Below are positions 34,289-45,672 of a DNA stretch of 64,000 bases, one piece after another. Under the pieces are notes generated by a model that was given only the letters and a program-made list of their open reading frames with translations, was not told the DNA's origin and did not search any database. The stretch comes from Enoplolaimus lenunculus (lineage: Eukaryota > Nematoda > Enoplea > Enoplida > Thoracostomopsidae). Within the stretch, counting starts at the first letter, position 1; each line of letters starts with the position of its first letter. The position numbers and the translations under genes were made by a program. The stretch is taken from NCBI GenBank assembly GCA_030248215.1, contig JASANG010000229.1:1-64000 (forward strand), read 5' to 3'.

Positions 34289-36680
34289 TTAAGCCTTTAT
34301 TAATGGCAACTGATCTACATGACTTGGAAGCGAGTTCCACACTGGTACGGTCCGTACAAAATAGCTAAAGCGACGTGGATTTGAACGCGATTTAAGCATT
34401 CTTAATTTAAAAGTATGGCCTCTATTACGGTCATTTACGGAAAATAAAACAAAATTTCTAGCATGTAACCCAATATCATGATACAGCAGCTTATAAAATA
34501 GTACCAAATCAGTGTTTAGTCTCCTTCGTTTCAACGGTTCAAGACCAAAAATACGTAATATGTCCTTATATCCAGTATTTACTATTTTGAAACGATTTGC
34601 TAATATTTTTGTAACGGATCTTTGGACAATTTCAATTTTATCAATATCACTGAGAATATAAGGCGACCAAACGGGGGAACAATACTCAAGCAGTGGCAAA
34701 ACATATAACTTATATCCCCTTAAAAATTCATTTTGGTTAAGAGCAGAGAAGTGACTGAATATTAAAAAAACCACACGAAGAGCACGGCGCACAATATAAT
34801 TGCAATGAACACTAAATTTTAGGTCATGTGTGATATATACCAAGGTCCTTAGTCGATGAAACTGCTTCAAGAAAAATACCATTAATTTGGTACTTAAACT
34901 CAAAATTTCGGCTTCCAAAATGGATAACCTTACATTTTTCCGTTGAAATATTCAATTGCCAACTGGAACAGCAGTCATACAACAAATCAAGGTATAACTG
35001 TAATTTCTTTTTAGCAACTAAAGGGTTTTCCACAGGGATATTTATATATTTTTTTAAATCATCAGCACAAAGTTTCAATTTGACTCCTTCCACTGGTCTG
35101 GCTATGTCATTTATATAAAGAAGAAACAGAAAGGGTCCTAATACGGATCTTCGGGGAACACCAGATAAAACATTAGTATGATTAGAATACTGCTCATTTA
35201 CCTTAACGCGCTGAGTTCTGCCATTTAAGAACGACTGTATCCACGCTAACAGCAGGCCCGAGACACCGTATGATCTTAATTTAGCAATAAGCTTACTGTG
35301 AATAACAGTATCAAATGCTTTAGCAAAATCTACAAAAACAGCATCAATACCTAGCATAGTTTTATTGTCAAGACAACAGGTCACATCATCAACAAAATGC
35401 AAGATTTGAGTACAAGTGGAAACCCGGGAAAGAAAGCCATGTTGTTCCAAAGAGATTAGACTATTTTCTGTGAAGTAATGAGTCAAAGCGTCCTTTACTA
35501 TACTTTCCATAATTTTACATGCAACACAAGTAAGCGAAATAGGACGATAAATACAGACATGGTTTGTTAGCCCTTTCTCATAAATAGGCGAAACATCGGA
35601 CGACAGCCAAATACTCGGTAATTTGGATGTACGGGTAAGTTAGTTCTTTTGCTAATTTTTTTAGAATGAAAGCGGAAACATTGTCAGGGGTGTGGCTCAT
35701 TTTTGCAGAAATTTTACTTAAAGCCCGAAAGACAAGCTCAGGTGTGAAAATAACATTACTTAGATATGGTGTAGTCTGAGCAAAACAAGGCGGAATGATA
35801 TGGTTGTCAGGGCTGAAAACAGAGCTAAAGAAATTATTAAACATGTGACATTTTTCTTGATCGTTTATAACAACATTTCCCGAACCGTCAGCTAAAGCAG
35901 GAACGGATACAAATCCCTTTAATTTAGAATTAAAAAATTTGTAAATCGTGTTGACAGATCCGCTGTTTAGAAACCGCCGCTCACAAGAGCGCCGGTACCT
36001 ATATATCAAATCCTTGCATTTCTTGGCTTCAAACTTTTTTAAAGTTTGTCAGCTTAAAATTTAATTTTGTACTAGGTGGGTGATAGATTTGAATTACATC
36101 AAAAAGGGAGAATGACACTGAATTATGATCGCTGGTCGAAAAACCTTCATTAACTCGCACAACAAAAAATTTAAAGGGGTTTGTGGTTAGAATTAAATCA
36201 TGTACTGAGCCATACCTTGTAGGGTCTCTGACAATTTGGATTAGACCAATAGTACAAAGGAGGTCAAAAAAGCGAGTATAACTCATTCGATGGGAAACTA
36301 ATTGTTTTCCAGTTAAACAAGGGCATATTAAAATCACCCAGCGCAGTAAAACTTTCGACGTTGGAGTTTATGGTCTGAAACAAATCAAACAGATTTTGCA
36401 TTAGTTCTCGGCCAGCAAGCTGGAGGCCGATAAACACAAGCAAAACGGTGTGGCCTAGGCATATTCAAATCTATTATTGCAATTTCGAAGTGAGAAAACT
36501 GAGGTGGCAAGAAAATTTCTTTAAAAGGGATATTTTTTTATCAAAATTAACACGCCACCACCACGACTTAGGCTTCTATCCCGCCTGATAATGTTATAAG
36601 CTGACGCGCTAATGATACCGTCAGGAACGACAGAAGACAACCAGGTTTCGGTTGCAAATAAGAGATCATACATCAAGCTT
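34289..36680 (-). pseudogene. LINE ORF2: APE endonuclease and reverse transcriptase, frame-broken
   Basis: Read from high to low coordinates: the AP-endonuclease-like part shows FNARSLQNKTDEL (about 36730), ATETWLSSVVPDG, a YRPP motif near 36430 and GFSTSDHNSVSF (SDH) at about 36130, spread over at least three frames. The reverse transcriptase (35510 down to 34289) has VFVDFAKAFDTVIHSKL, SGVPRRSVLGP in place of the usual GVPQGSVLGP, FLLYINDI and the catalytic ADD in KLCADDLKKY. After a frame change near 34850-34920 come YVLPLLEYCSPVW and a C-terminal LGLEPL-type block (FGLEPLKRRR) typical of CR1/jockey-like LINEs. At least four frame changes make it non-functional. Confidence 0.85.
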
Positions 36681-36779
36681 GATAGTAAAATTTTAACTCA
36701 TCAGTTTTATTTTGTAAACTTCTGGCGTTAAATAACAAATAATTTGTAAAAGTAACTGACTGAGGTCCTACCCTACTGT

Positions 36780-37240
36780 TTAGTTTCCCGGACGGTTTTG
36801 ATCACTGCTACCACAAGAATAAGATCTATCACGTGTACCACGGCCAAGACGACCATTACTATCTTTGACACAGTTTATATACTTCATAACTTTTTCACTC
36901 ACTATTACATAGTTTATGTTCGTGTTAGGCGGCAGACTTTTGTTGAGTTTCGAGATTTCAGCATACATAAGTTTCATTGACTGACGTTCTTCATACATCA
37001 TTGATCGACGAATATAAACATTTGACCACTTTGTCTCATTTTTGAGATTTCTAGTTTCGTTTAACACGGATATGAGATATGAGGGACTCTCAAATACAGC
37101 TTTCAGAAGACGAGGCTTTGTGACGTTAGGAGACTTGCTTATTAAGCCAAGACGATGTACGCTAACCACAGAAACGGATGGATCAAGGAACTTACACAAT
37201 TCGCTTGCATCTGATAGATCAGAGCCACACTCGGGAATTT
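36780..37240 (-). pseudogene. LINE ORF1 C-terminal part
   Basis: Open frame ending at 36780 with HRLGL, KPRLLKAVFESP, RNLKNETKWSNVYIRR and ERQSMK, the pattern of CR1-group ORF1 RNA-binding proteins. The apparent start at 37262 (MQALAIAE) is encoded by adjacent MITE DNA, so genuine ORF1 sequence begins near EIPECGSDLSD and the N-terminal half is missing. Confidence 0.7.
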
Positions 37241-37310
37241 CTGCGATTGCCAAGGCTTGCACACTGTACTAATGACATCTATATAAATTTTATCGTCATT
37301 TTTTAGTAAA

Positions 37311-37869
37311 AACAAATTGGCAATCAATTATTTGGTTCTATAAAGCTAAACTACAATCAATTAATGATAAGTTAACTATTCGAAATCAATTTAATATATA
37401 AATGATACAGTATATTTATGCAACAAATATCGGAATCGGGAGTCGTTTTGAATGGGAATCGGAATTCCGGTTGCACCCTAGTGCAACCGGGAATTACATT
37501 TTATCGGAACCGCAGTTCGAAAAAAATACCGGAAACAGAACCGGAAAGTGGAAAATACATACCACTCAAAAAATTCAATTTAATTTTCTTTTTATCTATA
37601 TTATTGGTGAAATAATTTTAGCTGAAGATAAGTATTTACTTAATCTGCTCTATTTCAGATTTTCATAATCCACGCAATCAAAATCTAAGTTCGCTAGTTT
37701 ATTTTCGGCGATTGCCAAGGCTTGCATACTGTACTAATGACACTATTTAATTTTTATTGTCGTTTTTTAGTAAAATATCTAATTTCCACCGACCAAATTT
37801 TAATTCCGGCAAAAATTCACCGGAACCGGAAGGTGAAAAAGCAGGAACCGGAATTCCGGTTGCACCCTG
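37311..37869. mobile_element. Composite hAT-like MITE pair, left end missing
   Basis: Right part of one CAGGGTGCAA element (ends GGAATTCCGGTTGCACCCT) fused tail to head with a second (starts AGTGCAACCGGGAATTAC, ends GGAATTCCGGTTGCACCCTG). The junction GGTTGCACCCTAGTGCAACC is identical to the one at about 41299-41318. Confidence 0.75.
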
Positions 37870-38084
37870 CAGTCAGGTATTTTAGGGGTTTGCATCGTGT
37901 CGCGGCTCGTTTAGACACTTCATAAATTAGTTTCCCCGTGTATATTTATGTTTTTAGTTGCCGTTGGTTGCCGCGCTTAGCGTGCTTACACATTTCTTGT
38001 TGCTAGTGCTATAATACTTCTATTTTTTAGGTGTTTAGGAAACCGTATTTGTAATAAAAAATAATTAAAATAGTGTAAAGAGAG

Positions 38085-41000
38085 ATGGTGAGTTATTGTT
38101 CTTTTTTGGGTGATTTGTGTTTTTTGTTTTAAGGTAAGTAAAGATAGTCATCAACGTTAACAGCCAATTTTGTATATAGTTCTCTGAACATGCTCAGGTG
38201 CACTTCGCAGTACATGTTTTGATAACCGCCGACTATTGCTCGTTTTCTGCTAAAATTTGGTCTGGAAATTTTTACAAATTTGCTTCACAGACTTAACTAT
38301 GCAAGAGTTTAGGTTATGTCGCTATAAACATTTGGCTAGATAAAACAGGTCGGACCTGTTATACATTTTTATTAAGCAACTGGTAAGCTGGTTACGTGTG
38401 GATTGGTACGAACTAACGACCTACAGATCTTTAGGCAGTCGTTCTATGCACTACGCCACGCAGCTCACATCCAACTGGTTTCATCGTCGAATATATGTTG
38501 GTGCGTATGCTTCCTACACGCATGCATACAGTAACTTACATCACGTAGTAGGTGCACCTATGTGTACATATTGAAATAGATATGGTTGTAGGGGAGTAAC
38601 TAGGCGATAGGGATGAGCGGTCTCAGTCAAAAAAGCGAGACCGAGACTCAACCTTAAACGTTTTAAACGTGGAAATGCAACTATTTGTGCTTTGGCGCAT
38701 TAAAATCAAATTGCTTTGGGTTTTCTTTCAAAAATAGAATTTTGGGTTTTCTTTCAAAAATAGAATTTTGAGTAACCAGAGTCGTCATTCTGTTTCTCAA
38801 AGCGCTGTATATCCAGTTAGCGCTGCTCCGCAATCGTTCGCTGTCTGTGTTGGTAAGCAAAATGCGCAAGTACTTCAGTGCCAAAACTGCGATCAAAGGA
38901 AAATTTTTGTGATTGCTTATCGCTTTTCCACCAGTTTGGTCTCGGTATGCAAACCACCGAGACTGAAAAAAAGCGAGACCGAAACCAACCAAATCCCGAG
39001 ACTTGCCGAGACCGAGACAGGCCGCCCATCCCTGCTAGACAACATCATAAAATATGTATATTAACCTCTGCTCCTTTATATATCTTATGTGATTTTTTTA
39101 ATTATAGGCAATTGACATTTGCCACAAAAATGAACGCAAAGTCGTTAGGCGAGCGCCTCGAAGTAATGATCCATATGTACGGCTGCTTGTGAAGGTAAAC
39201 TTACGTCAGCATCATATTTTAGAGTTGCAACATTTAGAAATAAATACCCAGACACGGAACGGGATTTTTCTGGAAGAAAAACTCTGACCCGGACACGGAT
39301 TTTGCTGTAAGAAAAATCCGGACCCGGAATTTTTAAGAATGTAAACTCGGACCCGGATTTTTATCCAAACAAAACCGGGCCCGGAATTTTTATAACTTAT
39401 AAACTGAACGGGTCTCTATCTATATTCTAGCAGCTCGGTGTGTGAAATATTAATGTAGAGTATGCAATGCGAAGCGACTAACGTCATTCACAAAAATTTG
39501 TTTCAAGTAGGCCATAAAACGTACTACCCTTACTACGAATGTGCCGACACCTAAGTTTTTACCGATGCCAATACCGATTATTTTGAAGATATGCCGATGT
39601 CAATATCTATTCCAAGTTTAGTACATAATGTTTAAAGAACAGGTAGGTTACATTACAACTGCGAAGACTCAAATCCTAACAACTAGAAAAGATTATATAT
39701 AATTTTTGAGTACGATGCTTTTAATTAATTTTTTCAAGGACAAACGCAAGAGAAATAACAGTTTCCCTGATTAGGTGCATCTATATTCGCTAATGAGTGA
39801 TATTGATAGCAGTCAAACTCACTGTTATATGCAAAAAGTATATCGGCAATTTTTTGCAGTGCTGATGATATCGGATACTACCTAAAGTACCGATTATTAA
39901 GTACCGATGCTAATGACGATTAATCGACACATCCCTAGTCCATACAACAGCAACGTCTAACAAATAAGATTTTGTTTTCACAAACAAAAGCTTGTCTGCT
40001 TTGTCACCGGTCAGTCATACGACATACAATAGTTGTTTTAATACACATGTTGGGAGTATTTTGTTTGTAATGTAAAATAAATCCATATTATATAATTGAT
40101 TCAAAATTTGTCCCGATATCTGTCGATTCCAAAATTTATCCAGGTATCTGGTACACTTAGCAATAGCGATGTGCCGATTAATCGGCATCGGTAATAATCG
40201 GCAGTTTTCGTGAGTATCGGCATCGGCACTGCATAAAAATTGCCGATTCTTTGCCAATACTTTTTGCACATAACAGTCAGTTTGAATGCTATCAATTTCA
40301 TTTCTGGGCGCAAATCAGTGCGTCCGGTCAGAAAAACTGATATCCTTCTTGCGTTTGTGTTTGAAAAAATAAATAAAATGAACCGTTAGTCTAAAATTAT
40401 AATCGTTTATGATGGTTAGGGTTTATGTCTTCATATAATGATGTAATGTAGTATCCTATCTGTTTATTAAGCATGGTGTACTAAAGTGGGAATTGGCATC
40501 GGCAAAATTTCAAAATAAGAATCGGCATCGGGAAAAATTTTGGTATCGGCACATTCCTACTTAGCAACCATGTCATGTGTAATGTATGTTAGCTTGACTG
40601 TTTTTACCAGATTATTGGTTTCAGTTGTACCGCTATTTGGCTCGAAGAACTGGCGCAAAGTTTAACCGGATTATAATGAAACGCCTGTTTATGTCGAAAC
40701 AGCACACACCGCCTCTGTCTATTGCTAGAATTGTAAGTCTCATGTTCTTTATTTTGCAGCTCTTGTGAAAGTTTCATCTAGCATGTAATTCCTTCATTAT
40801 TTTTTAAGGTTTTGTGCTTTTTCAAGTTTCTTGTTGGAATCCAATAAAGTACGGAAAGGTTTATGAAGAATTTGTAGCAAATGTTTGTTACATATTATGT
40901 TTGTGTTTGGCTTAACGAATAGCCCTGATTTTATTTAGGAATATACAGTTGTATACATTTGGAAAAATTTTCTAATCCGTCAGCCAGGGTGCAAAGCGGA

Positions 41001-43040
41001 ACTAGATTATACCGGAATCGGAATCGCAACTAGAAATTTATACCGGAAGTGTATTCGGAACTAGAAATTTTGTGATTAAACGAATAATTTGTATTAGCAA
41101 GTATAATATTGATTTATGGTGTCTGACTTCACACGAACATTTTGGCAATCAATATTTGGTTCTATAAAGCTAAACTACAATCAATTAATGATAAGTTAAC
41201 TCTTCTAAATCAATTTAATATATAAATGATACAGAATATTTATGTAACATATATCGGAATCGGAAGTCGTTTTGAATGGGAATCGGAATTCCGGTTGCAC
41301 CCTAGTGCAACCGGGAATTACATTTTATCGGCACCGCAGTTCGAAAAAAATACCGGAAACAGAACCGGAAAGTGGAAAATACATACCACTCAAAAAATTC
41401 AATTTAATTTTCTTTTTAGCTATATTATTGGTGAAATAATTTTAGCTGAAGATAGGTATTTACTTAATCTGCTGTATTTCAAATTTTCATTATCCAAGGA
41501 AGCGAAATCTATCTTGGATGGTTTATTTTCGGTGATTGTCAATGTCAAGGCTTATATACTATACTAAAGAAAATTATTTGTAAATATCGTCTTTATTTTT
41601 GTAATATGCTTAATTTCCACTGACCAAAATTTAACACCGGAAGTTTTAATTCCGTTAAAAATTTACAAAATGCCGGAACCGAAATTCCGGTTGCATCCTG
41701 CCGTCAACTGCATATCCTCTGGACCTGGTTTTGATCCATACAATCTTCTCTTAATTCTAGGTACATGCTTTATTATTCTTGGCTGATAGAAAATATACAA
41801 ATTTAGACAGCCTAACAAAATGTCCGCATCTAATTTTAATTTAAGATTCGACAAATGAAAAAACCTGGCCGTGAAGGCAAAACGGTCGTAGTGGTTGGTA
41901 CTGTAACGAACGATAATCGTATTTTTGAGATTCCAAAATTAACGGTAGGAATAAACGCTATTGGTTACTTGGTACTAATGCTCGTTCCACGCTTGTATCC
42001 GCGTGGTAAACTTTGCAGTTCATTGCTGTGTGGTGTTTTGATACCAAACCTTTCAGTGATGTTACTTTTCAACGCGTGTTAAAGTTTTCGGCGTTCAGGG
42101 TGTGACGGATCTAATTTTTTTGTGTTTAGCTAAATTGGATGTCATGCATTACAAATGGTTATAAAAATCGTGATTTGTGAAAACTTGCGTTGTTGGTATC
42201 AGTACAAGAAACACTGTAGCTTCATTTTATGAAGCGTCAATTGGAATCAGATTCAGTGAAAGTAAATTGAACCATTGTTAAATGATAACTCGTTGACAGT
42301 ATTATTTCTGTTTAGATTTGTGCGTTGCATGTGACAGAACAAGCTCGGGCACGAATTTTGAAAGCCGGTGGCGAAATTATTACGTTTGATCAGCTGGCGC
42401 TCCGATCACCGAAGGGCCAAGGAACACTACTCATACAAGGTATTTTACTATAGGCAAATGAAATAAATTTCTCAAACTAGTACCATTTTTGATATGCTAA
42501 TAGTATGTACTTTATAGCTTAGCAGAGCAAAGACACTGGCGCCTATTTACATCTAAGCTAAGTATGTATGATTACTTTGAGTCAGTATAGTGTAGGTGTG
42601 GTGGCCGTGTAAAACACTAATCTGTTAATTACGTTTGCAGTTTAATACAGTAATGTTTGTTTCGTTTTAGGGCGTCGTAAAGCTAGAGAAGCGGAAAGAC
42701 ACTTTGGTCGTGCACCAGGAGTTCCGCACTCACATACAAAGTAAGTGGATTGTGAGTTATTTCAAACAGACGATATCTCTGTGTGTCCGTGTTTTAAAAA
42801 TGATTATTTCAACACGTTGATTGAATTTGCAACCAGAATTTTCATGCTTGTGCTTTCTAAAATTATTTTGGTTTTGTTTACTCGTTTTTTTCTCTATGCG
42901 GTTTCACAACCGATAAAATTGCTATTTGAATATTTTAATACTATAACAAACATTGTTGTTTTAGACCGTACATTCGCTCTAAAGGAAGAAAATTTGAAAG
43001 AGCTCGCGGTCGCAGGAAGAGTCGTGGGTTTAAAGTTTAG
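38085..43040 (+). CDS. RPL18: 60S ribosomal protein eL18 (RPL18), seven exons, complete
   Basis: Structural protein of the large cytosolic ribosomal subunit. Exons 38085-38087 (the ATG alone, donor gtgagt), 39108-39194, 40625-40732, 41846-41944, 42316-42439, 42671-42740 and 42965-43040 join in phase to exactly 188 aa, the length of human eL18. Recognisable blocks: [97 protein letters not shown] and [16 protein letters not shown] at the end. A one-codon first coding exon is common in ribosomal protein genes. A likely polyadenylation signal (AATAAA) is near 43449. Introns 1-3 contain several DNA-transposon copies; exons are untouched. Confidence 0.96.
38405..38475 (-). mobile_element. tRNA-derived repeat, minus orientation
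   Basis: On the minus strand GCTGCGTGGCGTAGTGCATA gives an A box, CTAAAGATC an anticodon-like loop and GTTAGTTCGTACC a B box. It resembles the SINE head at 32617-32692 but is more diverged. It lies in RPL18 intron 1. Confidence 0.6.
38608..39034. mobile_element. hAT-like MITE with GGTCTCGG-rich ends
   Basis: Ends TAGGGATGAGCGGTCTCAG and GGCCGCCCATCCCTG are inverted, flanked by ctaggcga and ctagacaa (6 of 8 match). AGCGAGACCGA words repeat near both ends. Fragments of the same repeat are near 7280, 7935 and 45100-45190. It is in RPL18 intron 1. Confidence 0.7.
39534..39937. mobile_element. hAT-like MITE, TGTGCCGAT family (copy 1)
   Basis: Left TACGAATGTGCCGAC, right GATTAATCGACACATCCCTA, with ACCGATGC words inside. 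This is the well-known TAGGGATGTGCCGAT end type of animal hAT MITEs. It lies in RPL18 intron 2. Confidence 0.7.
40164..40559. mobile_element. hAT-like MITE, TGTGCCGAT family (copy 2)
   Basis: Left TAGCGATGTGCCGATTAATC, right GGTATCGGCACATTCCTA, flanked by a perfect 8 bp duplication CTTAGCAA (40156-40163 and 40560-40567). The insertion lies only 66 bp before RPL18 exon 3. Confidence 0.85.
40985..41700. mobile_element. Composite hAT-like element made of two MITEs
   Basis: Outer ends CAGGGTGCAAAGCGGAAC and CCGGTTGCATCCTG are flanked by 8 bp repeats CCGTCAGC (40977-40984) and CCGTCAAC (41701-41708), 7 of 8 identical. Inside, near 41308, the right end of one element abuts the left end of another (GCACCCTAGTGC). 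The whole 716 bp therefore appears to have inserted as one unit. It is in RPL18 intron 3. Confidence 0.8.
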
Positions 43041-44350
43041 ATTTTGGAGTTTGTGTGTTTCGTTTGCAAGTTTCAGATAAAATATGGTTTTTATTTTTTT
43101 GTGTTACAACACTGTGTATGTTATTAAGTTGTTGAAAAATAGTAAACAAATATCCTGTTTCTTGTATGGGCGCATAGTGGATAGTTGTACCAGGCATTCT
43201 GATTTGTATATTCAACCTGTTGTCGACACTGCGGAAAATGTGAACGAGTACTTTTACATTCTGGTTTCTTGGTTTTGGACCTTTGATATTGGCACCCGTT
43301 ATTTTTAGTTTAGGTATGTGAACAAGTACTTTCTACATTCTGGTCTCTTGGTTTCGGGCCTTTGATATTGGCTCACGTTATTTTACGTTTAGGTCTCTTC
43401 TTGCACGACTGCAATTTAGCATTTCTAGAACTTTCCTTGCCCTAACTCAATAAAATCTGGATTTATAGATCATGGGTGAAAAAATCGGAGCCGGGGCTGA
43501 CAAGTTTTGCAGGGCCCGAAGGTAAAGCAAAACGGTAAAAACGTAAATCGTGCTAAATTAAAGAACTGCCGGAAGTTCAGTTTTTCAGTATACGGAAATT
43601 CCGACAGCTTAAATTTCAAAATTTCCTAAAGTTATAAATAAAGTCAATTAGGGTCAAAATCTTACCGCAGTTAGAAATCGATCTGCCTGATTCTGAGGCA
43701 AACCTCCGATTATACCCTGTTATATTAGGATCAATTTTCCATTTTATCAATATATGCACTGCTGTTTTGCAATCGCTCAGCCAACATGTCATGTTTTTAT
43801 CACAAAGTTCAGGTCATAACCTAAAAATCAGAATTCCGGCATCGGAACAGAGGTCAATCGAAATCGGAAGTTAAATTTTGCCGGAATCGGAAGTCCTATG
43901 GAACCCTGCTATTTGTCGCCATCGCAAATTGTTGGGAAAGCGTCAAATTGTTTAATGGCCCACAATTCATGAGTCAAGGATGAAACGTTGCTGTTTACTC
44001 TTCGTATACCTTTTTCACCCTACTGCACTGTAAAAAATGGGGAGTCAAATTGACTCTCTCGGAAACAGGCTTTTTCTGACTACACAAACTGAGTTAAATT
44101 TGACTCAGTTTGCGTAGTCAGGAAAAGTCTTTCCGAGAGAGTCAATTTGACTCGCCATTTTTTACAGTGTGCCAGAGTACGACCGAATTGCTTCAGTTCG
44201 TAAATCTGATGTATATTAACTTTTATACTTTAATATCCGTTTTGTGTTTCAAATATCTGTTTCCATTTCCGTGATTGTTTACTATCCGCTTATAGCTTGC
44301 ATTGAATATACACCACCGGACATCGTTTTCTGACGCGTAGTTTATATACT
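43041..44350. other. Region between RPL18 and the membrane-protein gene
   Basis: It holds the RPL18 3' untranslated region, a 75 bp imperfect duplication (GTGAACGAGTACTTTTACATT at about 43240 and GTGAACAAGTACTTTCTACATT-like at 43318), decayed CCGGAA-rich repeats and the fold-back MITE at 44026-44169. Genes here converge (RPL18 plus, next gene minus). Confidence 0.6.
44026..44169. mobile_element. Fold-back MITE, CACTGTAAAAAATGG family
   Basis: A 144 bp near-perfect palindrome with ends CACTGTAAAAAATGG and CCATTTTTTACAGTG, and GACTACACAAACTGAG paired with CTCAGTTTGCGTAGTC near the centre. It is the shortest and best preserved member of its family in the window. Confidence 0.85.
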
Positions 44351-44809
44351 CTACTGCGTAGACACAGTTGTTGCAGCGTTCTGCTGTGTGGATGTCGGAT
44401 TCACAACGCAATTGCAATTCGGCAACGATGCACAATGGCAGTACCGCAGTCGTGCCGCAAGTTTATCTTGAATCCGGCTTGTTTGAATCCAAAAATAAAT
44501 TTCAATCGTTGCAAAAACAAGAATAAATAAGAAAATGATGATCGTTAAAATGTTGTTGAAAACGGATCGAATAATTTGCTCTATTAAGCTGTCTGAGTCG
44601 CTAGAGGCGACACCCGGAGTTGCGATCCGACTCGCAGAAGACTTGTTGCTGTCTTGACGAAGTGCATCTGACGATGATGTTTCGTCGCTTATGTTGCCCC
44701 GTCTATCGTTGCCGTCTGCGTTTAGTTCGAATGCTAGCTGACGCGTTAATGAAGCCGGTTGATGTGGGTTGGCGAGACCGAGTTGGTTTGCAGCGAGCGC
44801 TCGCTTCGC
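44351..44809 (-). CDS. Last exon of a single-pass membrane protein (partial)
   Basis: From an acceptor (gtagtcccag) at 44810 an open frame of 152 codons runs to TAG at 44351-44353. Residues 1-40 (ANQLGLANPHQPASL, LAFELNADGNDRRG) are polar; 40-75 are Ser/Asp-rich; 83-108 form one clear hydrophobic helix (NNILTIIIFLFILVFATIEI); then RIQDKLAARLRY and a Cys cluster CHC...CNC precede a Thr/Gln-rich tail. This suggests a C-terminal membrane anchor with a short lumenal or cytosolic tail. Phase 0 entry is assumed. Upstream exons should lie at higher coordinates but were not identified. The family is not recognised. Confidence 0.55.
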   Translation of the reverse strand, partial: AKRALAANQLGLANPHQPASLTRQLAFELNADGNDRRGNISDETSSSDALRQDSNKSSASRIATPGVASSDSDSLIEQIIRSVFNNILTIIIFLFILVFATIEIYFWIQTSRIQDKLAARLRYCHCASLPNCNCVVNPTSTQQNAATTVSTQ

Positions 44810-45672
44810 CTGGGACTACAAACAAAAAATTACACGGAATAAACAGAGCAGAAATAACAGAAACGAAACAAACAGTGATCAAAAGAACGAAAACGAAATG
44901 CAGATCTTTATTTGCAAAATTTTAAAAGAATTTTTTTCAAGATCAGTATAATTGAATTGAGGCATGCAAAAATCCACCCGGTCATGCTAAAACCGGAATG
45001 AAGGCAGCATTTAAATGCCAAATGTCATGTATTTCAACGAAACGGGAAATGGACACCAATTTTTTATCGAAAGGGATATCCAGTAGTGCTGTGCATCGGC
45101 CAGGAACCAGGAATGGCGGTCTTGGTATCGGCAAGCCTTGGGCTTTGGCTGGTCTCGACAGTATCGATCTCGGTCTCGCTTTTTTCAGTCTTAACCGAAA
45201 CCAGAAACGTGAAAAAGCGATGAACAATCACAAAAATTTTCCTTAGATTACAGCTTTGGCCCGGAAGTACTTGCGCATTTCGCCTACCAACACAGAAACC
45301 TAATGATTGTGGAGCACCCCTACCTGGTTATGCAGTGATTTAAGAAACAGAATGACCTCTCCGGTTACCCAAAATTCTATTTCTAAAACGAAACGTACTT
45401 TGATTTTATTGTGACAAAGCAAAAATTGTTGCGTTTTCGCGTTTAAAACATTTAAGACATCGTTTAAAAAATTATGGGTCATCCGAATATATATTGTCAC
45501 GCTATCTTAAATTTTCCAGTCTATTTTGCCTGCGAGCAAAAACAACGCTATAGCTCTGAATTAAGGATTGTATCGAGGGTGTTTCGAGACACTGTTAGTA
45601 TGGTCAATTTTAAGATTGAATCACTAATTGAAACTACTTTGGTTGTGGTTGTATTCTAGACAGCTCGTGCGG

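Larger units (their letters stand above)
34262..37240 (-). mobile_element. Degenerate non-LTR retrotransposon (LINE, CR1/jockey-like)
   Basis: About 3 kb on the minus strand with the order ORF1, endonuclease, reverse transcriptase. It is 5'-truncated within ORF1, which makes the copy dead. Frame breaks separate the endonuclease pieces and split the reverse transcriptase. The 5' edge near 37240 abuts MITE sequence (GCGATTGCCAAGGCTTGCA, also at 37709). Confidence 0.85.

Noticed and set aside
44620-44925. 101-codon plus-strand frame
   Set aside because: Antisense to the membrane-protein exon, whose frame has a clear hydrophobic helix and acceptor.
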